Assembly (NCBI RefSeq): GCF_028389875.1
Contig: NC_084668.1
Location: forward strand, 32,036,993-32,100,992
Length of the DNA stretch: 64,000 nt
Direction: 5' to 3'
From: Rhea pennata
Taxonomy: Eukaryota; Chordata; Aves; Rheiformes; Rheidae
Below the pieces are notes generated by a model. It did no database searches and was not told the DNA's origin. It saw nothing but the letters and a program-made list of their open reading frames with translations. Shown in pieces: positions 26,084-37,740 of the stretch; positions within the stretch are counted from its first letter, which is position 1, and each line of letters begins with the position of its first letter. The translations under genes and the position numbers were made by a program.

Positions 26084-29000
26084 GAGTTTTGTTTCATAAT
26101 CTTTATCCAGCCTGTTATGGTGTGTTCTCAGTGACTTGTGGCTTTGGTGGTTGCCTTCTCAGCTTCAGTTATTCTGCCTGGGATCTCATTCATAGTTACT
26201 CTTTTTTAGAAATGCTGCTGTCTCTCTGATGTCTCTGTTTCATTTTTCGGCCTGTGATTGGGTGTATACTTTTAGTAGTTTTGTGTGTATTTATAGTTAC
26301 TGTGGACTGTTAGCATTCTAAATCAAAGTATTTGCTCCTTTGTTCTCTTAGTAGTTTCTCCCAAATAAGTTAATCTATATGGGATTTGATAATCGTGAGC
26401 TACATTATGCAAATCTGGCAATATAACTATTCACCATTTCTTCCAGATTTTTTTGTTAAAAATATTTATTGGCAGTTTCTTGGAGGTTTTGGTGTAGGGT
26501 ACTTTGTGGGTTTTCTTTTTCTTGATCCTCCTAATCTATTGTTGCTAAATTCACATGATACTGGCACATGGAACAATCTTTGGAAGTTACTGATGGTAGC
26601 TTTTGTGTTATTACTTTACTTTCAGTTTGGTGTCACCAAAAGCTTGTAGTTTTCCTATTCATGATTGAAAGAATGTAAAACTGCTAAACTCTTCCCTGCT
26701 ATACCACTGCTCCGGTCTGAAATGCCACCATCGTAGGTGGGTTTTGATTTGGGGAAAGGAAAAGGTGGTATTCCACACTACGTCAGCCCCCCTCACACAC
26801 ACGCACACAGTTCTTAGTTTGTTTCATATGTCAGCACAGGCCAGCATGAATCTGAAACATTTTTTGTGTGTGTGAAATAATGAAAAACACTCTTAAGTTC
26901 CTAGTATTTTCCATCTACACTAGCACACAGTCCCATTTTAGTCTCATTTGCGCTCCCTGCAGGAATGTTATTCATAATGAAATAGAATTGTTTTTTAAAA
27001 GATTCTGCTGTCTTAATTTTGGAAGAAGAAGTGTTTATACTCCAGCTTACTGTAGAAATACTAGTAAAGCCACAACTGTTTTGTGCAAAAAGTATAGGAA
27101 GAGATCCCTTAAAACAGCATATTCCTAGTGTGTGTGAGGTGATAGACAAGTAACTTCTTTCACTTACCTCCTTGTGAGTAGTAGTAATGGCTGCAATTAG
27201 AGCAGCAGCAGATCTTATGACCTTGGTGTGGACAAAGTTGCCTTCTCTCTTTGTACAACAGATCCTTCTTTGGCTCGGGAGATGGAGCAAGGAGTGCTGG
27301 GAACAGGCATTTTCCTACCTTCTCCTTGACTACACTGGATAAGCTTACATTTCACTCCTTTCCTGCTCTTAGTGACCCCCTCTGCCAAAGGGCAAGGGGA
27401 CTGGGGAAGGGAGAGGATGAGAACTGACTCCCTTGTCCACACCTCCTTCAGCAGTGATGCCTTGCAGCGCTGAGACCTCTTGCATGCTATCGCATCTGTT
27501 CTTGATGGATAGGATCGCTACTGTCTGTAATAAAGTTCAGTAATCATTAATGTACACAGTGAACATAGAGCTCTGAAGATACAGAGGTAGCTTGTATCCT
27601 GCTCATAAACACTCGCCTGTACGGTAGATGGTGCCCAGCTCTATGCAGAGTGTTTTTGTCTTTGTTCACCCGTCGTTCAAGGCAACTATTTTGAATGGCA
27701 AAGCTTCCCTTATCAAAAGAAACCAAATGAATATGTGTACATGTTTGTGTGTGGCAATTACTTGCTTGTTTGCCCTGTCACAAACATGCACATACACTAT
27801 ATTATACAAACTTTTATATATAAAAATTATATTATGTAAAACTCCTAGTTAACTGGTCATAGCTACAGAACTCTGATCCATAGTTAAGATGCCTCAAAGC
27901 TGAAGGGTTGGTCAGATTTTGTTTTGGGCCCATCTCAAATAAATCCATGCTAATAGCACTTTTTTCCCTTTCTTCTTCTGCCTTTCTTCTGCTGCCATAC
28001 CCCCAAAGCATTTACTTACTTACCTTGGGGCTTGGGAGGGAAGCTGTCTTTCCAGCCAAACTGCAATGTTAGCCTTTAATCAGTTGTCTGGAGGAATCAA
28101 AGTTAAAACTTTTTTTTCTTCATTGGTGACTGCCTGGTTCTCATTCATTCTTTGTTTCTTGCTTGTACTCGCGTATCTGTCCACTTAGATCCGCGGAGTT
28201 CTGCAGGTACATGGGGCCTGCGAGGCCGGGTGGCGATGGCTGTTTACCTTTTCACCCTAGGAGCTGAAGAGGACAGGAAAGCTGCAATCAGGAGCTCAGC
28301 TGTTGCACTGCTTTGCTTTTGTCAAAAATGCTAGTAGTCTGTTCTTAGTGGAGAAAGTCTGAAAAGTATAAATTGATCAGTCGATTTGAAAGCCTGTTGG
28401 ATTTTCTTTCTTTGAAGTTTTTCCCAAAACAGCCTTTCCCTAAAGCATGTCCAACACTGTAAACTGCAGGCGTACTCCCAAATTTGTTAAAGCTCAGTCA
28501 GTACATGTGCTGTTTCTATCTTTTTTCTTTTTTGGGCATGTTGGAAGGAGATTGATAGAATAAAGCTGTGACATCTCAGCAGAACTGTTAGCAAAAATTC
28601 CTGGATTATAACTGGGGCTTTTAATGTTTGTTTGGCAAATGACTCTCTCAAGCGACTGGGACACCTTTTTGGCTCCAGTGTTCTTTCAGTAGCACAATAG
28701 GCATATTTAGTGCTTTAACCCTCAGCTCTCATACGTGAGAAAGCTGCAAACTTGCAGCACTTCTGAACTAATAAGAGAGATGGTTTGAAATGTCATTATT
28801 ACATCTGGTATCATGGCTCCCACTTGTGAACAGATACCCTGGGAAAGATATGCCCACAACAAATTTTAATCGAAGCTTCCAAGTTTATCACTACTGTTCA
28901 CGAGCTGAAAGAACACGTTTCTCTTTCTGTCTTTCTGCACTCTTTGTGCCCCCTTGAAGCTGCAGAAACAACCGTGGGACAGGAAAAGCTGAGGACTTCC

Positions 29001-30487
29001 TGTGTATCCTGAATTAATAAAGTAATCAAGTTTTGTCCTCAGATTTACACTTATAGACCTGAAGAGATCATAATGGTCTCAAACTCTAGCTCTGCAACTG
29101 GAACTTTCTTAATTCTGCAGAAGTTTGTTCTATAAACTGCTATATTTCACCATTTCATTCTCTGATAATGTATTTTTTGCTCAGCTAAGATAACAGAAAA
29201 AATGTAATATCCTATTATACTTACTGGCTATGCTGGAGATGGCTGGACTCCATTTTCGTAACAGGAGAAAAGATGGTGTAAAATCTGTAGTCTATGTCAA
29301 GTACTTCCTAATTAGGTCTCTCAACAATAGCAGTGCCACAGACTACTGGGGTAACATTTTGTGGACAACGAGATCCAAAACACATGGAGGACGTTTCTCA
29401 GCTTGAGATTACCAGGAATTGACCGTGAAATGGGGCACTCTTGGGAAACGGCTTGTCCTGAAAACTGCAGAGTTCTGTTCTGTGACTGCCAGTTTTGTGA
29501 GTTCCCTTGAGATGATTTACAAAGTGTGCAAAGGATATAGTTACGCAATGATGAAGCAATTCCTGCGCTACAGAGATAAAATAATGGTAGTATTAAATAA
29601 TATTCCTTTTTTCTTACATTAGACAATAGTACACCAAGTGATCAAAGAACTAAGAGGTAATTCTTTCCTGTTGCTTTTACTTCACATTTGACAGGAAGTA
29701 ATTACAAGTAACTAGTTAAGACAGCATACTAATGTGTTTCTGCAGTAAAAAACCAGGCATTTAACTGAAGTTTATTATATTAATTCTTTTTAGTTATCAG
29801 CTGTACATATCTAGGATACCCAATATATGTCAAATTTTTGCTTTAAGAAGTTTATTTAATATTCCAAGCTAAGTATAGATACAAAAGTGTTTTATTGTTT
29901 TAAACAGGCATATTCTTCAAAACAGAGGCAACTGATTTATAGATCAGAACTATTTGTACAAGTAACAAACAAATGAATTTGTAATTAAGGAAGTTTAATA
30001 CTGAAAAGCTAAATTATGATTGTTCAAAGGGGACGGAGTTATACGCTTACTTGCAAAGTGATGTGGTTCGAAACTAAATTCCGACTATTCTGTTCCACAT
30101 TTTTAAAATCTGTTTTCAGATGCTCCTAATGTGGTTTTCAGTCGTGAAAGTGCAAATTTGATGGTGGAAACAAAAAGCCATTACCAGTCAAGGGAGAAAC
30201 AACGCTTTCCTCATGCCACAAATAACACAACACTCCCTCTCCTCACCCTCCCCAGCATCTGGCAAAGAAGTAGCTGCAGCTCAGGGAAAGCGATGCAGCT
30301 ACTGGGCTGGGTGGCACCTTGGGGAACACTCGCTGCTGCTGATAAAGGAGACAGTTAGTGTCCAGCAGGAAAGAGCCACATATGAAAAAAAAAAAGGGAT
30401 GTTCCTCTATGCAGGAAGGCCTCAATACTATGCATGAGAGAGTTGCCTATCCAAGTCCTTCTAGCAGCATCAGGAGGCTTTGGATAT

Positions 30488-30507
30488 GTATAATCATGTG
30501 ATTATAC
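30488..30507. repeat. 20-bp AT-rich near-palindrome
   Basis: Arms gtataatca and tgattatac flank tg, giving a perfect 9-bp stem. A further acaatcatg follows directly, so TCATG-like words recur here. Confidence 0.75.
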
Positions 30508-31783
30508 AATCATGCAATAGTAGTATTCTGTTCCCGTAGCCAGCTAAAATACAAAGATCCGATGCAACTGGTTTAAGAGGATTTATTACTTACCTATCAG
30601 GCAAAGGTCACAGATCAGCATTAATTCTCAACAGTAATCCAGATAGTGTAAAAAGGAAAAATAAATTTGATTGATATTCTATCTCTTCCTATTGTTCGAC
30701 TGTTTTCCCATGGGTAACTTAACTTATTATGAGAGGCAAGATTATATTAAAAAAAAAGTGTAAACATACCTACATACAGAATGTTACTATTCTAAGAAGA
30801 CACGTTATGATTTCAAAATTATAAAACTACAGAGCAGTTAACAGGACTGCTCAAAGATTTTCTCTCAAGAAGATTCCTGGGAGAGGAAGCAAAAACAAAT
30901 AGCTCATAAGAAGCTCCCGTTTAAATACAAACTGCCTTCTATGTGTTGGACTTTCACTGCAGGGTTAAGGTTGATACAGCTCAGGCTCGCAAACCTGTGG
31001 GTTTTCTACCCAAATGACACTCAAAACTGTTCTTTTCAAAAGAGTCAGAAAACTTTCTGAAGTAAAAATCCCGGAATTTCCATTTCTAGGCCCCCCAAGT
31101 TTAGAAAGATTAGTTCTAGTTAGTTTAATTCTAGTTAGTAGAAAGTTTAGAAGTTTAGGTCTGGTTGCAACTATTCTGTTGAACCTATATGACTTCGACA
31201 CAAGCTAATTGTAAAAATTGACCAATTGAACTAAGAAATAGCTAAGGGATAGAAATTCAAGTATCTGATATAAAAGGAAATAATTTAATTTCTGGGTGAC
31301 ATAATAATCAGAACAACTCTGCTAGATGCAGTCGACATTTATGTACAGTCCCTGGGATAATGAGTGACACGCATTTTGATACAGATAAACATAAAACAAG
31401 AAGACAGGACCAACGAATAAGTATTTGCTGATAAGAAAGATAACAAAAGAAATGTCTAGGGGAAGTAAAAACAAACAAATCTTCTGTTCATTATTCACCT
31501 AAAATGGCCAAGTGATTAGGGAGAACACCACTACTGGGACAAACAATAATAGCATGGATTATACCAAAGAAAATTCTGAACTGCCTCTCTTATATAATAA
31601 AAAGCAGTAGTAGACTGATTTTATACTCTTCAGATCTCATTTGAATACAACCCTTTTTCCTGAAATATAATACAAAATAACTTTAAGATGCATCATGAGT
31701 GACAGATGTACTGTGTGTCATGATCCACACACTGTAAATGTGTTGGATGATGTCCTGGATGTACTGCGCACACGTAGCACAGC

Positions 31784-31987
31784 CTATTTGTAGCACACTG
31801 CTGTACAATTGATGCATCTCACTATGCTGGTGAGGTAAGGTTCATAAGTGGTGAAGATGTTCTTCATCTGGGAGATGTGGGAATCGAACAGGTTGCACTG
31901 CTGGGCATCCAGCAGGTCACTGGTCAAAGGCAGTAGAGTTAAAAAGGTCTGGAGCATCACAGATGCTATGCACACATACCAAACCAC
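31784..31987 (-). pseudogene. Coding-like segment, unknown family (possible exon or gene remnant)
   Basis: On the minus strand a frame is open for 67 codons and then stops. Its core (roughly 31,830-31,930) has unusually coding-like codons for this AT-rich region: many end in C or G (CTG, GCC, CAG, AAC, TTC, ATC, ACC), and the peptide is balanced, for example DLLDAQQCNLFDSHISQMKN. The reading starts from GTG, not ATG, so it is not an independent gene. Just past the core is GTGAGA, a plausible minus-strand splice donor at about 31,828. About 25 bases before a possible acceptor near 32,000 lies TGCTAAC, a good branch-point match, but the pyrimidine tract is poor. A hydrophobic stretch (VMLQTFLTLLPLTSD) precedes the core and could be a signal-peptide-like segment or ordinary helix. 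Downstream, a second frame stays open to about 31,685, consistent with a frameshift. I do not recognise the protein. It could be an internal exon, a decayed gene, or chance. Confidence 0.3.
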
Positions 31988-34016
31988 CCTGCCAGCTCTT
32001 TTATTGTTAGCAGCTCACATTGGGAGCAGAGAGTTGCCTGCCCATATTCCCTTCTAGATGATGATCTCTACTGTCCAGTCTCTTCTCCTTCCCTCCACCT
32101 CCTTGCTCTGCCATCTCTGCCAGCATTTTTCACCTCAGAGAAATCATAGCTTGGGCACAAGCTGTTTTTCTTCCTGGAGATTATGCAAACTGTTGCAAAA
32201 GATCCTTATTTCTACTCCCTGTTCCTCCCCACTCCCCCTGCCCGGTGTCAGGTCCCGCAGTTGTGTGTTCATAGCAGTAAATTTGGGGATTTTTTTGGTT
32301 TCATATTCTGCAGTTTTTTATGTATGGTTTCATTTTTTTTATATATGACTGCTGCAAGGTGCACACAAGTACTTTCAAGCTTGCTTATAGAATGCTAACT
32401 ACTCACCTAAAAACAGTGGCCTCATACTTATCTTTTGCTGATATTGTGCTCACAATGGGAATTCTGGGACCCAAATTTGGCAGCCGTTACTTAGACAGTC
32501 AGTATCAAAACTTTGCTGAGAACAAAGGTTCAGTCTTACTTAACCATACTGCCTCTTACTACCGCTGAAATTCCTTTCCTGATGGTTAAAGGGCCATCAG
32601 CTGTTTTGCACCGTGCATCAAAAAAAATCAGGGGTTTTGGTTATAAATAAGTGCCTTTTATATGCGATAGATTAAGCCAGTAGAGGCTAAGTAAAATGGG
32701 TGAACTTGCAGCAGACAGCATTCATAAGCTCAGTCTCTATCATTACTAAACCAATGTCTATGCCTACTTTTGAGAAATCAATTAACTGCTTGAGGTGCCT
32801 TTTCTTGGAATTGAGATCAAAGTTCTGATTATACATGATCATTAACAATTTAAGGTTTTCTGTTGTTATTTTTTGCAAGAGGAGACATGTTTCGTTCTTC
32901 CTGCCAAAATCCAGTTTGGGCTGTTGAGTGCTCCTATCCGTTGCACTCTACTTCTTACTGCTTGTTTCGTTGAAAGAACATCATGCTGCAGGGTGTGCAT
33001 TTGATAGCTAATATACCTATTATCAAGGGCACCTTTTGTAATACCTCTGCATTTCGCAGCCAGGAAGCCCGGTGTTGAAGGATTAACAAGGTTCATTAAT
33101 ATCCCATTTTGTTACAACTGTGCCCACATCCATCTCCTAGCTAAAATAATGAAGTTAGGAACACAGTTGCTTTACATTACCTATACAGCATGAGTAAATC
33201 TAGACTATTTTCTGTGGAAAAAAATCACCTCTGCAGAGCCTGTATCTGGAACTGCCTTACTTGGCCAAGTTTTGCATCTGGGTTTTGCGGTTAGCATTGA
33301 AGCATAATTCATGACGTAGAGTGGTGCTAATGTAGAATTGAGATGACCAGCAATGGCAAGAGAACCACATTGAAATGTGAGGCTTCAGCAGAATCTCAAG
33401 GAGAGGATGCCAGATCCACTTCCAGCTTGGATCCAGTAGCTCCCTAGTTTCAGCTAATCAACAGTCCACAGCTATGCAGCTGTCGCTGTAGAGGTTTATA
33501 TTTTGGATAGAGAACGATGCTAGCATGCAGGTCACTGAAGGTTTTGAGGAAATAAGGTTTCTTCCTAGAGCAGACAAACATTTCCTCACAGTACTGCAAA
33601 GCCTAGTTCACTGCCTTGCAGAAAGCAGCTATGTTATCAAAAGATCATGATAATAGCATAGTTGAAACTTATCCTTTCAATGAGCAAGGAAACAACTCAA
33701 ACGAACAGGGAAATGTTTGGTTTTTTGTTTGGCATTCCCCTGCAAGCATTGCAGACATTTACATCTTTTACCAATGAGCTCTAGCTTGGCAGCTAAGGGG
33801 TAACTGTTGGTAATAACCATTTGATCCCTAAAAATGCATCTTTCTACTTTATTCGGAACTGGTAGTGAATTTAGAGGCACTCAGCATCTCTCAGGTCTTC
33901 GTAAGTCTAGAGCTCAACAGGAGCCTGTGGGCTAAGCGTAGCCTCTCTTTTGGCAAGGAAACTACTGTTCAGCACACCTTTGAAAGGCTGCCGAGCCCTA
34001 CAAAAAGATACAAAGT

Positions 34017-34037
34017 AACCTGGTTTGAAACCAGGTT
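34017..34037. repeat. Perfect 10-bp inverted repeat, 1-nt spacer
   Basis: Arms aacctggttt and aaaccaggtt flank one g. A third partial copy (accaggt) lies about 25 bp downstream. This is the most perfect palindrome I found in the window. Confidence 0.85.
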
Positions 34038-37010
34038 GTGAAGTTCTTCGCTTTCACGAATAACCAGGTAGAGAGATCCTGCTGCAACAGCACTGATCAG
34101 ACAAGGCCTAAAAACAACATGAGGTGCAAGAGATGAGGAAGGTACTGCATTAGTCGTTAAATACCCAATTCAGCAATGCCTGTGATGCTATAACCAGTCG
34201 GGTTCTCAGGTATTAAAGAATTCTGAAGAATGATTAGTTTGAAGGGCACTCATTCTTCTACACTTGAAGTGAAATCTCTGATGAAGTATTAGTCACAGAA
34301 AAATTAAATAGTAAGGCAGCAGACTGTTTCATCCCAAGAGATCATAATATGGGTACTCCAGGCTTGAGGCCAAAGAGAGAGTAAATCTTTTGAAGTCTGG
34401 TTTAAAAGCTTATATGATTTAGAACCCTCTCGACACACTTCTGTTCTTGGTATTATTTGACATCCCCCCCCGCCTTTTTTTAAAAAAAAGACAGCATTAT
34501 ACATTTGTTTACAAGCTGTTTAGCTGATTCAAAAAGCGAACACTGCAAATCATGTATGTTAACAAGAAAGGTACTGAGACCAACAGATCTAGCAGCATTG
34601 TGTTTTGCCTTATCTTCTCCCTTTTTGAAGGGATACACCCTTCACAACATTCCTGAGAGCGTGTCAATTGTTGAGTTAGGAAAAGGGTCTCTTCTGTCTA
34701 TGAAAGATAGATTAAGGACATCAGTATCCTTCCACAAAGCAATCAGCAAGCCTAAATCAAAATCAAAAAGAAGCTCTTGGTTAAGCTGAGGCAATGTGAT
34801 AACTTGAGGACACATTTACATTGTATGATGAAATGTAGTGCAGAAATCCCAAGGCTTGTACCAAAACTGAGAGTAGGGTAGCTAGGCAAACAGGACTCTC
34901 TAGGACTGGAATCAGTAGTTACTACTCACTGCTTTTGTTTGTGACTGGATGTAAGGGACAGAGTATAACACAGACAGCGGAATTTAGCTGTGGGTACTCT
35001 GGTTCATGATTAGGAAGAGGTAAGTGATTCCTGATAAAATTGAAAATACCTTCCAGTAGAGAAAACCTATCTAGTCTCCATTTAGCGATCTGTTTTACAG
35101 CTAATTTTATGACTATCATCTTTATGCTGTGTAAGATTTCCTTTCTTATATTAAGTATGAAAGCTTGTCAATAGGAAATTTGTTTTACAGACGAAGCAAG
35201 AAAGTAGAAATGAAAACTGGTGGAGTAGGAGATAAGCTAGATGTCCAAATGGATTCACCAAACACCAAATGCCTGCATTTAAAAGAGTCATTGTAAACTT
35301 ACTAGATTCCTATCAGGCAGTTAATTTTATTTAGTGTAATTTTTTTCAGTTTTTTTTTTAAGACCAAGAAAAGGTGTTTATCGGATTAAATAGTGTGCTA
35401 TATAATTGAAATTTTAATTCACCAAAATTCATTTAACTTAATAGAGCTTCAGTAGCTAAAGTCAAGCAAGGGTAGGGGTGCCACCTCAAGTTAGATATCT
35501 GACTTAAAACTGGTAATACCAGTAGTATCATGGAGTCTCTCAAAAACAATTTGGAGGGAGGAGAGGAGAAACAGTTGCCTCCCCAAGGCCACTGTCACAC
35601 ATAGCTGTAGTGTCTGATTTCAAAAGATCTAGTCTTTGGTGAACTGCAGGTAAACTGAGTTATGTGATTATAGCAAATAGGATTATGAGGCCATGTATGC
35701 ACACAAAATTTCAGATGGTGTGATACTGTGAAAAATCTTCAGCCTGGGATTTGAATTGCTTAGCAAGAAAGGGTATTTTGCATTGCAGCAGGTTAAAACT
35801 TTGCCTAAGGTTTAACCAAATACTGGAGCATCCATTAGCGTAACCTGTTCATTGCCTAGGCAGGTAATGATTGCTCCTAGCTGGCCTAAGGCAAATTAAC
35901 ATTTCCAACGCATGATAAAATGTCTCCTTAAGATTTCAAGTGCTTCTTAGTCTTTTACTCTGTCAAATTTGTTCTTTTAAGGTCACTGCACTCTTTGTTC
36001 AGCCAACAAAATTTCCTCGTGAATTTTCGCTGTTCACTTCTGCTATTTCTTTCTCAGAAAGTTCCCTTTTTTTTAGTTCATATTTGTATTTTTAAATCTA
36101 TTCCTTGTCATCTAATTTAAACTCTCATCTCTATTCCAGAATACTTATTTCCTTTATCATTTCTGATTTGGTCCTACAGATATTTATTTTTTTAGTCTTT
36201 CTGATTATCTTCATTCTGTCCCCCTGTCCTTCACTGTCATCTATTCTCGTCATTGTTCACTTTAACTCTTCCTAATACGTCATTCCAGGTGCAGCTGTGT
36301 TAAGGAAGTACTTGCCATTAAATTAGTTTAGAGTAATGGACTGACAAGAATTGAAATTCCTTCTCTTGGAGAAAAGTAGGACTGGCCAGGAGACAGGGTG
36401 CCTGATTGTCAGAAATTCTGTTTTTTCCAGTTGTGCATCTGTCTTGTTAGGTAACTTACTAGGATTTTATTATGCTTCTAATTCCCACCTGTAAGCCCAA
36501 TATTACAATGCTTGTCTTTATCCTTCCTGGAGAACTTTAATTATCTGCATTCATTTACAACTCTTGTTCCTCGGACCACTGGTAAAGATAATCCTTCTGC
36601 ATGTCTATGATGGAGCACTAGTGCACTCTTAAGCCTGTACAGGAAATCTGCTAGAAAAATCAAAGACAGTAAATTCTTTCTTGAATGGGCCAGATGCATT
36701 AAATTGCTTCTAGTTCTTGCTTCTCCTTTCTGATCACTGTTTGTAAGTCACTAACACTGATCTAACACTGATAATGAAGTTAATAAATGTAAATGTCAAG
36801 TTAATGTTCAATATCCAAAACAAAATAAACTAGACAGTGTTGGAACAGTCAGTCAGAAAGTATTTCTCCTGTACAGGAGAAGAACTTCCTCTTAATGAAG
36901 TCCCAATTTTCCATTCAGATGGGAGTAAAAAAGATGCTTGGCATATTCGAGGTTTTATGCAGGTTCAGAGGCCTGTCTGCTGAAAGCTGGCTTTAAGAGA
37001 AAGGTCAGAA

Positions 37011-37740
37011 TCATTGCATCTTCTTCTGCATGTCTGGGGAGAAGTGTCCTATGTGGAAACTGTCATTCTTCAGGGTTGATGCCTGCCAATGTAGGATGTC
37101 TCGGAGGACTAGGTTCCACTCTTCACTGTATCGCACAATAAATGTGATGTGTAGGGAGCCCCAGACTTGCTGCATGTGAGTTGCAGCAGGCTGTCTGCTC
37201 CAGGGATGCACGGGGTTTCCAGACAAAAGGCAATTGGTGAAAGATCTCGTGCTGTTGCATGTATTTGGAATCGCTGCATGTGAGAAGAGGAACTGGAGCC
37301 TCTCGCTGAGCGTGGGGCTGATACGCAGAAGTTCCTCGTTCCCCTAAACAAGGTTCAATCCAGAAACAGAAGACTTCTAGAAAGTGTAAGAGCATTGTAG
37401 ACCTGATCATCTCAAGCAGGTAGCAGTCTTCCATTTGTTCTCCATGTGTATAGATTGATTGATATTGGTGTTAACAAGTTTGCTGTTGCTGAGGTAATTC
37501 TCAGTTGCTAAAGAAGCTTCTTGTATGTTTCCCGGAGATAGAGCAGTGAGAGAATTCTCTGCACAGGAATCTTAGTGTCATCAGAATGTCGGCAACGAGG
37601 GGTGTATGAATGATAAGTAGCAAGGGCTGCTTTCCAAGAGCTTGAGAGACATTATTGTACAGGATGATAATTGTCAAAGCCGGAGAGAAAAAGAATCTCT
37701 TGGAAGTGACGTAAGATACAAAATTACTTAAATATGTCAA
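37011..37740 (-). pseudogene. Overlapping coding-like frames, unknown family, possibly decayed
   Basis: On the minus strand several frames in succession look protein-like, but no single frame is open throughout. From about 37,700 to 37,505 one reads with the word IPVQRILSLLYLRETYKKLL and then stops. Near 37,400 another frame is briefly open, and from about 37,340 to 37,011 a third reads to a TGA and includes RYSEEWNLVLRDILHW. Switching between frames with intervening stops is what an old pseudogene with small indels would show. It could also be the chance overlap of three open frames in a locally GC-richer patch. There is no poly-A tail or target-site duplication marking a retrocopy. No family recognised. 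Confidence 0.18.

Larger units (their letters stand above)
1..31680. other. AT-rich non-coding region, no gene recognised
   Basis: No open frame here looks like a protein I recognise. Frames reach about 120 codons (17,559-17,927 on +, 21,267-21,632 and 26,901-27,290 on -), but they have low-complexity or random-looking composition, begin at arbitrary starts and lack splice context. Such lengths are not surprising when six frames of 32 kb are read. CpG is rare, as in methylated vertebrate intergenic or intronic DNA. What can be pointed to is simple-sequence tracts, small palindromes and tandem duplications, listed separately. The region could be intergenic, or could be introns of a minus-strand gene sharing the island at 50.1 kb. 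The sequence alone does not decide. Confidence 0.7.

Noticed and set aside
26901..27290. 129-codon minus-strand frame
   Set aside because: No domain recognised, random-looking composition, and an equally open overlapping frame on the other strand.
30064..30076. GGTTCGAAACT, resembling a tRNA B box
   Set aside because: No matching A box, acceptor stem or cloverleaf can be built around it.
33470..33650. Plus-strand coding-like stretch (GFEEIRFLPRADKHFLTVLQ)
   Set aside because: It opens just after a stop and closes within about 50 codons. It lies opposite the minus-strand cluster, which shows that protein-like reading occurs by chance here.
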